This document shows, one piece after another, positions 39,505 through 48,348 of a stretch of DNA of 64,000 nt (its first letter is position 1; every line of letters starts with the position of its first letter). The notes below the pieces were generated by a model. The model worked only from the letters and a program-made list of their open reading frames with translations, ran no database searches and was not told the origin of the DNA. Position numbers and translations under genes: made by a program. The stretch covers positions 124,001 through 188,000 of the forward strand of contig CAWBUQ010000008.1 of the NCBI GenBank assembly GCA_963791995.1. Reading direction: 5' to 3'. This DNA is from Bog-473 sp963791995 (GTDB lineage Bacteria > Actinomycetota > Acidimicrobiia > Acidimicrobiales > RAAP-2).

Positions 39505-40583
39505 GCAGTGCCTCGTTCCGGCTGTGTCTCACGCACCGAAGGGAGATCCACGGGCCGGTCCATGGGGCGGAACGGCCCGATCAACTGCGCCGCCAGCGCC
39601 CGCAGGTGGCCCGGTCGGGGACCGGCCTGTTCGACCGTCAGGGGACGGCCCGCCAACCCCGTGTCGATCCTGATCGTCGATGCGTCGGGGAAGACGGCCC
39701 GGCGCGAGACCTGGTCCCAGATCGTCAGCGCGAAGCCGAGGTTGACGTCCTGGGCGCCGTTCCGCCGGTGGTGGATGCGGTGGTAGTTCGGGCTGACCAA
39801 GATGCGCCTCAGCGGACCGAAGCCGAGGTTCGTGTTGGAGTGGGCGAACGCCACGAAGGCGGCGTAGGCGATCAGCACCAAGGTCGACACTGCGCCGTTC
39901 GCCAAGAGGACGACACCGGGAATGAGCGCCACCAGGTAGGACACGTGCAGAAACGGGTGAGTTCTGAAGACGGTGAGCGCGTTCATATCCTCCTGGGAGT
40001 GGTGCAGCTCGTGAAATCGCCAGAGCACGTGCACCCGGTGGTTCGCCAGATGGACGTACCAGTTCAATCCGTCCATGCACACGAAGATGGCCGCGATCAC
40101 GATGCCCCGTGGGACGATCCCCATGTGGGGCAGGACGATCCACGGGAACACCCGCCGGGTGACCTCGACGAACGACAGCGTCAACGCCGTCATGAGGGGC
40201 ACCACCAGGGTCACGTTGAGGATCGTGTAGATGGCATCCTGGCGGTGGCCACGGGCGATCAGAGCCCTGCGCTGGGCCGGCCGCACCCGTTCGACGACCA
40301 AGATGAGGCCGATGATCCCGAGGCTGACCGGACCCAGCACGACGACCCGAAGGAGCTGCACCGATCCCCCGAAGTCCGCCCCGCCCCAATCGCTCGACCA
40401 TCCGATGCCGATCAGGAGCGCAGCGACGGCGACGATGAGGCAGGCCGGGAGGTAGACCCGGGTCGACACGTACGACCACAGTCTCTTGAGCGGGCGGCGC
40501 TGCGGCGGCGCAACGGCGGCCCCAGTGGACCAGGCGGGTGTCACTACCACGGGGGGTGTCCTCCACCCGCCTGAAGTCCCCAC
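39486..40583 (-). CDS. Fatty acid hydroxylase / sterol desaturase family protein
   Basis: This membrane di-iron oxygenase of 365 aa has the histidine clusters that bind the metals: NHRVHVLWRFHELHHS, THPFLH and SPNYHRIHH. Four to five membrane helices precede and separate them. The protein probably hydroxylates or desaturates a lipid or carotenoid. The start is a GTG at 40583. It lies 8 bp after the stop of the secreted-repeat gene and overlaps doxX, so four genes appear to form one operon. Confidence 0.88.
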   Translation of the reverse strand: MGTSGGWRTPPVVVTPAWSTGAAVAPPQRRPLKRLWSYVSTRVYLPACLIVAVAALLIGIGWSSDWGGADFGGSVQLLRVVVLGPVSLGIIGLILVVERVRPAQRRALIARGHRQDAIYTILNVTLVVPLMTALTLSFVEVTRRVFPWIVLPHMGIVPRGIVIAAIFVCMDGLNWYVHLANHRVHVLWRFHELHHSQEDMNALTVFRTHPFLHVSYLVALIPGVVLLANGAVSTLVLIAYAAFVAFAHSNTNLGFGPLRRILVSPNYHRIHHRRNGAQDVNLGFALTIWDQVSRRAVFPDASTIRIDTGLAGRPLTVEQAGPRPGHLRALAAQLIGPFRPMDRPVDLPSVRETQPERGTAWRRAR

Positions 40584-40590
40584 GGACTCA

Positions 40591-41112
40591 TCAGAAGTTC
40601 ACGCCTCCGCCACCGGCATTCGATGCGCCGCTCGAGCCCGACGACGGCGCCGGGTTCTTGGGCTTCACGACGACCACGGCGGCCCACTTGCCGAAATTGT
40701 CGGTGAGGTTGCCTTTGACCGTTCCCTTCGAGTCACCGGTGAAGAAGTAGATCGGCATGCCGTTGTAGGTCACCTGGTGCGCACCAGCTGAGTCCGTGGT
40801 GACGCCCAACTTCGACTTTTGGACGCCCGATCCGGCGGTCGCGCCTTTCACGCCCGATGGAACCGTGAGGGCCGGCCAGATGGTCAGGCAGGCAGCGTTG
40901 CAGCTTTTCCCTCCTACCAGGACGTAGAGCGCCTTGCCGTTCGCGACGAGCACCTTCCCGTTCTTGCCGATTGTCTGAGCCGACACCTTCACCTGGTTGC
41001 CGGCTGCGCCTGCGGGCGCCGGCAGCACTGCCGCGGCTCCAGCCGCCGCGGCCGCGACGATGACGGCGGTCATCGGGGCTCGGCGAGCTCGCTCCCTGCG
41101 TGTGTTCTTCAT
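40591..41112 (-). CDS. Secreted protein with the COG4315-type repeat
   Basis: The 173-aa protein has a signal peptide (basic start, about 20 hydrophobic residues ending AGAAG) and two related repeats: GKVLVANGKALYVLVGGKSCNAACLTIWPAL and TYNGMPIYFFTGDSKGTVKGN. These match the 'secreted repeat of unknown function' family (COG4315). A Ser/Gly-rich tail follows. The function is unknown, but members are found exported in many actinobacteria. A strong AAAAGGAAAC site precedes the ATG. It heads the four-gene operon. Confidence 0.85.
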   Translation of the reverse strand: MKNTRRERARRAPMTAVIVAAAAAGAAAVLPAPAGAAGNQVKVSAQTIGKNGKVLVANGKALYVLVGGKSCNAACLTIWPALTVPSGVKGATAGSGVQKSKLGVTTDSAGAHQVTYNGMPIYFFTGDSKGTVKGNLTDNFGKWAAVVVVKPKNPAPSSGSSGASNAGGGGVNF

Positions 41113-41127
41113 GTCCGTTTCCTTTTT

Positions 41128-41484
41128 CTAGGCGCGTGTGCGGTGGGCGGATCGCCCCGTACCCGGGTTCACAGGGGTGATGCCCCTCACCAAATGATGT
41201 ACGCACGGGACCAAGGGATGGATCGTCACCTCCCGGAGGACTCCTGGCCAGGGGCTCTCGTGCGCTCCGGCTCCCTGGGCATCAGTGACGGCCGCCGGCT
41301 GATCGCGCCGATCTCGAACCAATGCGTGGGGCAACCGGGTTCGCGGCTCGGCGCACTGCCCGCCCGCGTCCACTCCGAGCGAGTCCGGGAGTGATATGCA
41401 CCGAGGGTCGGCGATCTCCTCGAGCAGACGGAGCCGCACAAGCTCGTCGGCCAAGGTGTTGTCGAACCAGTATCGATCGCTCAT
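41128..41484 (-). pseudogene. Possible remnant of a SAM-dependent methyltransferase
   Basis: The first 38 residues (RYWFDNTLADELVRLRLLEEI) look like the N-terminus of a class I methyltransferase preceding the GxGxG motif. After that the expected CAELGAG-type motif is not formed in this frame (GGQCAEPRTRLPHAL) and the rest has no recognisable pattern, so the gene seems truncated and frameshifted. It lies between the secreted-repeat gene and the DUF1801 gene. Recognition is from memory and weak. Confidence 0.35.
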
Positions 41485-41521
41485 GCGGTCCGACGATCGT
41501 GCAGGCGCAAAAGAGCGCCTC

Positions 41522-41917
41522 TCAACCCGCCTTCGACACGTTCAGGGCGATGGCGGCGCGAATAAGCGTCTTGAGCGCCTTCTCGTTGACCTTCTCGCCC
41601 TCGTGGATGTCGATGGCACGCCTCACATTGCCCTCGAGGCTCGAGTTGAAGAGACCGGCTGGATCCTTGAGGGAAGCACCCTTGGCGAAGGTCACCTTCA
41701 CGATACTCTTGTAGGTCTCACCGGTGCAGATCAACCCGTCGTGATACCAGCACGGCGTCCCCCTCCACTTCCACTCCTCGACGACGTCGGGGTCGGTTTC
41801 CTTGATGAGGGCTCTGATCCTCGAGAGCATCTCCCCACGCCAGTCGCCGAGTTCCTTGACCCGCGCATCGATCAATCGAGACGGGGAATCGCTCTTGTGC
41901 CCAGTGCTCTTCGCCAT
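41522..41917 (-). CDS. DUF1801 (YdhG-like) protein
   Basis: The 131-aa product from the ATG at 41917 has the DUF1801 pattern: IRALIKETDPDVVEEWKWRGTPCWYHDGLICTG, KSIVKVTFAKGASLKDP and the C-terminal NEKALKTLIRAAIALN. These small proteins resemble iron-chaperone/frataxin-like folds, but no role is established. The longer open frame upstream has no similarity. No operon partner is visible. Confidence 0.85.
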   Translation of the reverse strand: MAKSTGHKSDSPSRLIDARVKELGDWRGEMLSRIRALIKETDPDVVEEWKWRGTPCWYHDGLICTGETYKSIVKVTFAKGASLKDPAGLFNSSLEGNVRRAIDIHEGEKVNEKALKTLIRAAIALNVSKAG

Positions 41918-41999
41918 TGCGTGCCCGTCGCCCTCTGAACGCGTCGCAGTCCTTCGCGCGGAAAGTGTATCCGCAGGTACGTCGACGCCGCCTGAGACG

Positions 42000-43088
42000 T
42001 CACCACTGTGCACCGGTGGGAGTGGCGGTACTGATGGTCACGAGACGACCATTGACTGCCAGAGCCGTTTCCGCGGAACCGCGCGGCGCAACCAGGCCGA
42101 CGAGCACGTGGCCCGCCGCGTCGACGGACAGGGACTCGAACGTGGTGCCGCTGGGTGCCGTGACGACGGTGGCAACCGGCCGGCCCGTTGCCCAGTCATA
42201 GACGAGCACCGCACTCGAACGCTCCCGTCCAGGCGAGGACGCGCAAGTGCGAACGACGGCGATCTGGTGCCGAGTCGGCACGAAAGCAGGATCGAGAAGC
42301 CTGCAACCCAGCGGGACGACGAGCTGGCGACCCGTGCCACCTGTCCGGCTCGCGTCGTCTACCGGAACGATCTTGACGGTCGGCGCGGTCTCGACAGCCA
42401 GGAGCGTCCCGTCATCACTCCACGAAAGCCCGTCGTCACCGACCTGGCCGGCGTACGGCCCCAGAGTTGAAGCCGCACCCGTCCCCATGTGCGTCACGTA
42501 GACGGTGGGGTGCGCTCCGGTCCGCCCGCAGGCCACTCCCACCCACGCCAGTTCGCTGGAGGTCGGGCTGGGCTCGGGTTCGAGCGCCAGAGTCCCGGGG
42601 TCGTCGATCACCGGTGTCGCCTTCGTTGCCCCGGAGACCGGGACTGCCTCGATCGTCCCGCTGCACGTTCCATCGGGCTGGGCGAAATAGACAGTCTTCC
42701 CGTCGTCGGCCAACACTGCCTGCTGGTCCGGTCCGCCGCTGGTCTGAACGCCGAGGTGGAAAAGGAGTCGACCCGTCGCAGTGTCGTAGACGCCGACTCC
42801 GCCGTCGCCGTCACCCGAGACAAAGCGGTCAGGCAGTGCGTTGTGCGATGCCGACGGAGCGGCCCACCGGGGCAGCCCGCTTTGCGATGGCTCCGTGGAC
42901 CGCGGCGGAGGAGCACTCCGGCTCAGCACCAGGGCGCTGACAGTGGCCGCCACAAGCACGACGAGGATGCCGATCGTCCAACGCCGGCGGCGCCGTCGCC
43001 GTGCTTCTCTGAACAGGACCTCGATGCTTGAATCGGGTGCAATGGCGCCAGGGATGTCCGTACCGGCCGGGACCTCGGTGCGCGCCAC
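42000..43088 (-). CDS. Single-pass membrane protein with an extracytoplasmic beta-propeller-like domain
   Basis: From the GTG at 43088 the 362-aa protein has about 35 cytosolic residues ending in REARRRRRRRW, one membrane helix (TIGILVVLVAATVSALVL) and an external domain of repeated strands, with blades such as RLLFHLGVQTSGGPDQQAVLADDGKTVYFAQPDG and DDGLSWSDDGTLLAVE. This is a WD40/TolB-like propeller. The frame is open upstream of 43088, but a palindrome and the divergent sigma gene occupy that region. The layout (short cytosolic tail, one helix, propeller) parallels the Asp-box proteins paired with ECF sigma factors here, so it may be another regulator of the neighbouring sigma factor. Confidence 0.65.
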   Translation of the reverse strand: MARTEVPAGTDIPGAIAPDSSIEVLFREARRRRRRRWTIGILVVLVAATVSALVLSRSAPPPRSTEPSQSGLPRWAAPSASHNALPDRFVSGDGDGGVGVYDTATGRLLFHLGVQTSGGPDQQAVLADDGKTVYFAQPDGTCSGTIEAVPVSGATKATPVIDDPGTLALEPEPSPTSSELAWVGVACGRTGAHPTVYVTHMGTGAASTLGPYAGQVGDDGLSWSDDGTLLAVETAPTVKIVPVDDASRTGGTGRQLVVPLGCRLLDPAFVPTRHQIAVVRTCASSPGRERSSAVLVYDWATGRPVATVVTAPSGTTFESLSVDAAGHVLVGLVAPRGSAETALAVNGRLVTISTATPTGAQW

Positions 43089-43114
43089 CTCAGTCCGGGC
43101 CCCTCGAGAACATG

Positions 43115-43133
43115 GTCCTACTATGAATAGGAC
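43115..43133. promoter_or_regulatory. Inverted repeat between the divergent sensor and sigma genes
   Basis: GTCCTA and TAGGAC are separated by seven bases (CTATGAA). The repeat sits between the starts at 43088 (minus) and 43221 (plus) and is AT-rich for this genome. It is a candidate shared operator or promoter element. Confidence 0.55.
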
Positions 43134-43220
43134 TATGCCTCCTGTCAACAGCCCGTACGGCGACAGGGGCGACCTCGAGACCATCGAAATGAAATGCCGG
43201 GGCTGCCGGCGACATAGATC

Positions 43221-43802
43221 GTGACGATGCCCGTTCGCAGCCAGGGAGACCGCGAGGCCGCCTTCCGAGTCCTCTACGACAGGACCCGGGCGCATCTCAT
43301 CGCTTATGCCTTGCGGCGAACCCGCAATCCCGAGGATGCGGCCGACGTGGTCGCCGAAGTCTTCCTCATCGCGTGGAGACGCTTGGATTCCGTGCCAGAA
43401 GATGAACAGGCCTTGCTGTGGCTCTATACGACGGCACGCAGGGTGCTGGCCAACAGCGTCCGGCGCACCGAGACCCGCTCCAAGGTCATAGGACGGTTGC
43501 GGCTCGAGTTCACCGGCTACGGAGCCGAGGGCCAGAGCCACGAGGCAATGCTGGTCGCGCGGGATCTGCTCGGTCACCTTTCGTCCGCCGACAGGGAGAT
43601 CCTCATGCTGGCCGGCTGGGAGGGGCTCGGATCGGCCGATCTGGCGTCCGTTCTCGGCTGCTCGGTGACCGCGGCTCGTATCCGACTCCACCGGGCTCGC
43701 TCTCACCTCCGCAACGCTGTCGCCCGACTGGACGACGACGACACCTCTCCGACCGACGGCGGAACCGTCGACGAATCCGTAGAGACCACAGAGAAGGCAT
43801 GA
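43221..43802 (+). CDS. ECF-type RNA polymerase sigma factor
   Basis: The 193-aa protein has sigma region 2 (FRVLYDRTRAHLIAYALRR, DAADVVAEVFLIAWRRLD) and region 4 (LAGWEGLGSADLASVLGCSVTAARIRLHRARSHL). There is a short acidic C-terminal tail. The start may be the GTG at 43221 or the ATG at 43227. The stop is 4 bp before the membrane-anchored Asp-box gene, so the two are coupled. Target promoters are unknown. The palindrome at 43115 may be part of its own control region. Confidence 0.92.
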   Translation: MTMPVRSQGDREAAFRVLYDRTRAHLIAYALRRTRNPEDAADVVAEVFLIAWRRLDSVPEDEQALLWLYTTARRVLANSVRRTETRSKVIGRLRLEFTGYGAEGQSHEAMLVARDLLGHLSSADREILMLAGWEGLGSADLASVLGCSVTAARIRLHRARSHLRNAVARLDDDDTSPTDGGTVDESVETTEKA

Positions 43803-43806
43803 GGCA

Positions 43807-45381
43807 ATGACGATTGACGACATTCAGCACTTGGATCCGATCGACATGGAGGCCGTCGAGGGACTTGCCAGCTTGCCGGCCTTCGAGGACCTCTTCGTGG
43901 CCATCGTCTCTGACGACGTCGACGAGCTCACGTCTCGTGTCGACGACGGCACCCGCGCTGCTCCGGTTCGCCACATCACACGACCACGATGGGCTCGACG
44001 CAAGGGCGTGATTGCGATCGTCATGGGTGCCGTCCTTGCGCTCGCGCTGGGCCTCGTGGTGACCGGCGGACACTCGCCCAGCCCGGTCTCCAAGGCGGGG
44101 CGTACGGTCGCAACCCGCTCGTTCGGACCCCTGCGTCGCACCGCGATGACATGGCAGCTCGCGGGCGTGGTCGCCGGCGCCGGTTGGCAGCAGAACTCGA
44201 CGGGACCGCCGCCGGGTGGTCTGACCTGCGCCGCCGTCAGCGCGTGCTACGCCATCGCCGGCCAGTATGCGTCTCCGTCAGGGAACGCTCCTCTCCTCGG
44301 AGAGTCCTTCTATGCCTCGACTGACTTCGGCCGAACCTGGTCCGTGTTCGCCATGCCCAAAGGCTTCGCACAGACCAGTGGTTTGCAATGTCCTTCTGTG
44401 CAGTCGTCCGCGGTTGCCGGCGTCGAGAGCGACAGGCCCGTGCTCGTCGAAACGAGCGACGGCGGTCACACGTGGACGACCCACGCTGTCGACGGCAACG
44501 GTGCGATTCAGCTCCTCGACTGCAGTTCTGGGTCGGACTGCAGTGCGGTGATCGACCCGGGGCAAGTCGCATCTGATCTCTACCTGATCCGGTCCAACGA
44601 GGCGTCGGCGAAGGAGATGCTGGTGAGAACCACTGACGGCGGCGCCACGTGGACCCGCTCTCCTTTCCCGACCGGGCATGTCGTGTCCGTGCTCGGCTGT
44701 CCCTCGTCGGACCACTGTCTGGTCATCGGCACGACGTATTCGGCGACCAGCGGACGCTCATCGCCCCCCGTCGGGTTCGCCATGTCGACCACCGATGGCG
44801 GCGCGCACTGGAAGACTGGCTCGCTTCCGGCGGGGACGTTCGCTCGGGGCCCGGCCGCTGTTTCCTGTGCCGATCAACGCGACTGTATGGCGGTTGTCTC
44901 CCAGGCGGTGCCCTCCGGCGCGCAACAGTGCGTCGATACGCCACCGTCGACCCCACCCCCGCCTGGCGGCATCACGGGCTGTTCCACACCGCCGAGCGTG
45001 GAAGGCGCAGTGCTGTCGACGAGCGACGGTGGCGCGTCCTGGCACCTCCGGCCCCTGCCGGCCACTGTGCCGTTCCCTCAGCTCGATCAGATCAGTTGTG
45101 CCGATGCCGACACCTGTTGGATCACGGGGTCGGACTCGGTGCCGTTGACGATCGGGAACGTGCACGATGAGGGGTCTCCTCTCCTCATCGGCACCGCCGA
45201 TGGTGGAGGGACCTGGACGACCGCGACGTTCGACATCCCGGCGGGTGCGCCCAACTACCTGGGCCAGGCCTACATCTCCATCGGGTCCATCAGCTGTCCC
45301 TCGGCCGGCGACTGTCTCGCGCTCGGGGCCGGCGCACAGAGTGCGCCGAGCGTTCCGCTGTACCGCTACGGCGAGAGCTGA
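43807..45381 (+). CDS. Putative anti-sigma partner: membrane protein with extracytoplasmic Asp-box propeller
   Basis: The 524-aa protein has an N-terminal cytosolic region of about 68 residues (MTIDDIQHLDPIDMEAVEG), one membrane helix (GVIAIVMGAVLALALGLVV, about 68-87), and a large external domain. That domain has at least six Asp-box (BNR) turns of the type S/T-x-D-G-G-x-T-W (STDFGRTWS, SDGGHTWTT, TDGGATWTR, TDGGAHWKT, SDGGASWHL, ADGGGTWTT) and many paired cysteines. The cytosolic part lacks the zinc motif of classical anti-sigma factors. Gene order and coupling to the sigma gene suggest that it holds the sigma factor and senses something outside. A second pair like this occurs at 55996-57808. 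Confidence 0.82.
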   Translation: MTIDDIQHLDPIDMEAVEGLASLPAFEDLFVAIVSDDVDELTSRVDDGTRAAPVRHITRPRWARRKGVIAIVMGAVLALALGLVVTGGHSPSPVSKAGRTVATRSFGPLRRTAMTWQLAGVVAGAGWQQNSTGPPPGGLTCAAVSACYAIAGQYASPSGNAPLLGESFYASTDFGRTWSVFAMPKGFAQTSGLQCPSVQSSAVAGVESDRPVLVETSDGGHTWTTHAVDGNGAIQLLDCSSGSDCSAVIDPGQVASDLYLIRSNEASAKEMLVRTTDGGATWTRSPFPTGHVVSVLGCPSSDHCLVIGTTYSATSGRSSPPVGFAMSTTDGGAHWKTGSLPAGTFARGPAAVSCADQRDCMAVVSQAVPSGAQQCVDTPPSTPPPPGGITGCSTPPSVEGAVLSTSDGGASWHLRPLPATVPFPQLDQISCADADTCWITGSDSVPLTIGNVHDEGSPLLIGTADGGGTWTTATFDIPAGAPNYLGQAYISIGSISCPSAGDCLALGAGAQSAPSVPLYRYGES

Positions 45382-45409
45382 CGGGCGGCGGCGCCCGCCC
45401 TGAGTGGGT

Positions 45410-47271
45410 TCACGTCGGGTTCGGCGACGGTGCCACCGGCGCCGCTCCAGGAGCGCAGGCCTTCGGGTCCCACGGCGCCAGGCCCGCGTTGGACGAGTTG
45501 GGTGGCGCAATCGCGCTGACCGAAGCGCTCGCCGGCGTCGTCGTCGAGTCGTCGTCGCACCCGGAGCCGACGGCACGGTCGTGCCCGAAGGCGGGGCCAC
45601 CGGGGCATTGACCGAGAACTGTGAGCCGGTGACGACCGTGACCTGCGCACCGTCGGTCACCTTGGCCGGGTCGTACCCCATGACGACGGAGCCGCTCATT
45701 GCCCGCGCCACCGACTCCGCCGCGGCCTCGGTCTGCGAGTCGCGAGAGCCGTAGTAGACGTAGGTCTCCGACACGTCGCCGACCGGCGCGGTGTCACCGA
45801 GGCCGACGACGTGGTAGCCGAGTGCCGTCAGCGCCGCCCCGGTATCGGCCGCCTGGTTGGCACCACCGGTGCCGTTCTCGACCGAGACCGAGACCGACGA
45901 GGCAGCGGGCAGCGGCTTCCCAGTCAGCGGGTCGATGGTCGGCCCGATGCCCAGCAGCTGGTCGATGGCCGCCAGGTCCTGCGCTTGGGCGGGGAACTCG
46001 ACGTCGCCGTAGCTGTACCCCTCGTATTGCAGGCTGCCGCCGGCGCCATCGGGGTCGGACACGACCTGCACCGGGAGCGTGAGCTGGGGCACCGAATTGA
46101 TGTCGATGGAGTGGAAGTCCAAGACCAGGTTGACCATGTCACTGACCGGCCACGTTTGGTCGAACGTCAGGTCGGCCTTGACCGAATTGATCAGACTCAG
46201 GTCGCTGACCGGATTGTCCAGCCCCTGCTTCGCCACCGCACTGGCGAGCACCCGCAAGAACTCGTGGTCGCGCCGGATCCGTGCCAGGTCGCTCTGTGCT
46301 TCTTGTGGCCATGAGTACGGGTCGTCGGGGTTCGACTTCGACGTTTCGTAGCGCAAGTGGCGGGCCCGCACGACTTGGAGCGCCTGCGTGCCGTTGAGAT
46401 GCACACATGCGGCCGCTCGTTGGTTGAGCCCGGAGCTCACCGGCTGGTCGCCGCCGACTCCACCACCTGTCGGAGCCCAGTCGAACACGGAGACCGGAAA
46501 GGCCATGTTGATGCCACCGAGCGCGTCGACGATATTGGCGAATTGGTCGAAGTTCAGTGAGACCGCGTGCTGGATGGGGATGCCGAAATCCTCTTCGATG
46601 GACGCAACGAGCTGGCTCAGTCCCTGGTCGAGACCCGCATCGATCTTGTTGGCTCCGGCGATACGCGCGTTGGGGATGAAGAGGTCTCGCGGAATGGAGA
46701 GCAGCGCCAGGCGATGATGGGCCGGATCCACATGCAAGATCATCATGACGTCGCTATTGACACCGTTGACTCCCTGCGAACACAGGCCGTACGCCGGGTT
46801 CTGCACGGTCAGCGCGCAGCGCGAGGTTGACCCGACCATCAAGATGTTCTCTGTCCCCACTTCCTTTCCGGAGTTGAAGGCCGAATGCAGACCATGGACC
46901 GTGACTCGCCGCAAGTCGTGTGCCAGGTAGTAGAGGTAACCCGCTCCGGCGGCGATCACGAGGAGCAGAGCGGCCAGGCCGGCAAGCACCCAGCGGCGCC
47001 ACCGGCGGCGGCGCGGCGCGCCGTGTCGTCCCCGGGTGCGGTCCGCTTTGGACACGCGGTCGATCTCGGCACCGAGGGCGTCCAGGCCGGCCAGCTGACT
47101 GGGCGTGGCCGCATCATGGGATCTCTCGATCGGCTCGCCCTCGGGGTCGGGCTGGGCATCGGGGTCGGCACCGGCGTCGGGGGCGGCCTCTGGTTCGATG
47201 CGCGATCCGAGGGAACGAAGGCCGGCCAGAGGGTCGGCTCGTTCTTCGTCATCGGGATTTCGTGTCGACAT
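45410..47271 (-). CDS. LytR-CpsA-Psr (LCP) cell-wall glycopolymer ligase, frameshift near the C-terminus
   Basis: LCP enzymes attach teichoic acid- or arabinogalactan-like polymers to peptidoglycan. From the ATG at 47271 the protein has an acidic cytosolic tail, one membrane helix (about 93-118), the LCP core with GVNSDVMMILHVDP, RLALLSIPRDLFIPN, and FANIVDALGGINMAFP. A LytR_C domain follows (about 470-560, VSVENGTGGANQAADTGAALTALGYHV). Near 45550, within a CGA/ACG run, the frame shifts. The reading that ends in PNPT with TGA at 45410-45412 gives a plausible Ser/Thr/Pro-rich tail of about 620 aa in total. It converges on the Asp-box gene. Confidence 0.88.
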
Positions 47272-47567
47272 GCCGGCTTTCTGGCGTGATGGTCGTTGCG
47301 CTGGACCGACGATGCAGCGCCGGACATACCTAGTCTTTAACCCACAAGACCCTTGAGGTGGTATCGGTTACCACGTGCGTCCGCCGACCCTGGTGTTGCA
47401 CCAGGTGAGGAGTCAGATCGGGCTGCGCGGGGAACGATGGACGGGCTCACTTCGGCCTCGCCGCCTCTGATACCGATGCACGACGCAGCCCGACGCGGCG
47501 CGGTGACGTCGTGCAGACACCGCCCGGACCCCCGGTCCCAGCGTGCCGGGCACGTATCGTCGCGGCA

Positions 47568-48335
47568 ATGAAGGACGGCGGGAAACGGCAGGTCCTGCCG
47601 CTGTACGTGGTCGTGTTCGTGGGGTTCCTCGGTTACAGCCTCATGATCGCCACGTTCACACCGATGATCCTGCGCGACGACAACGGCATGCTCCCTCCGA
47701 GCTCGAGTCGTTCACCAACCTGGCCCGCGTCGTCACCGACCATGCACTCCGACCCCTGTACCTGATCAACTTCGTCTTGTACTTGTCCATCTTCGGGTTC
47801 TTCCGGGTGTACCCCATGTACCTGGTCGACCAGTTTCACCTCGGGGTGGGACGGGTCTCCGAGTATGTCGCGTACGTGGCCGTCCCGATCGTGATCGCGA
47901 ACCTGTGGCTGGTCGGGGTCCTCTCCCGACGAGCGCGCCCGCGCACGTTGGTTCAAGTCAGCCGCGCTGGCCATGGGCATGTTCATGGCTGTCATCGTCA
48001 TCCCGAAATCGACTGCCTCCCTTTGGTTCATCCTGGGATTGACAGCGCTGGCCCTCGCGGTGTGCCTCCCTTCGTGTGCAGCGATGCTCTCGCTGGCGGC
48101 GGATGATCGCGAACAGGGCCGGGCCATGGGGAACAATCAATCGGTGCAGGTCGGGGCCGAGTCGATCTCGGGCTTGGTCGGCGGTGCGTTCGCCGCCATC
48201 GTGGTCACGCTCCCGCTGCTGGTCTTCGCCGGCGCGGCAATCGTGGGGAGCGTGCTGCTCGGCACTCAGGGTCGCCGACAGCTCGCCACTGCGGTCCAGC
48301 CCGTCGTCGAGCAGGGAGTGGATCCCGTGCGCTGA
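47568..48335 (+). pseudogene. Remnant of an MFS transporter (internal deletion plus frameshifts)
   Basis: The start is clean (LPLYVVVFVGFLGYSLMIATFTPMIL, helix one with the MFS start pattern), but after MLPPS the sequence jumps to what should be the loop before helix seven (ELESFTNLARVVTDHALRPLYLINFVLYLSIFGFFRVYP). About helices two to six are missing. Frame changes follow near 47690 and 47950; the last four helices (SLWFILGLTALALAVCLPSCAAMLSLAADDREQGRAMGN) are again readable to TGA at 48335. It cannot encode a working transporter. TATCGT lies 7 bp before the ATG. Confidence 0.7.
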
Positions 48336-48348
48336 CGGGGGGCGCCCC

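Noticed and set aside
43089..43823. N-terminal extension of the 42000 membrane protein through the divergent sigma gene
   Set aside because: The extension is antisense to an intact sigma factor and would place a long unrelated segment before a normal cytosolic tail and membrane helix.
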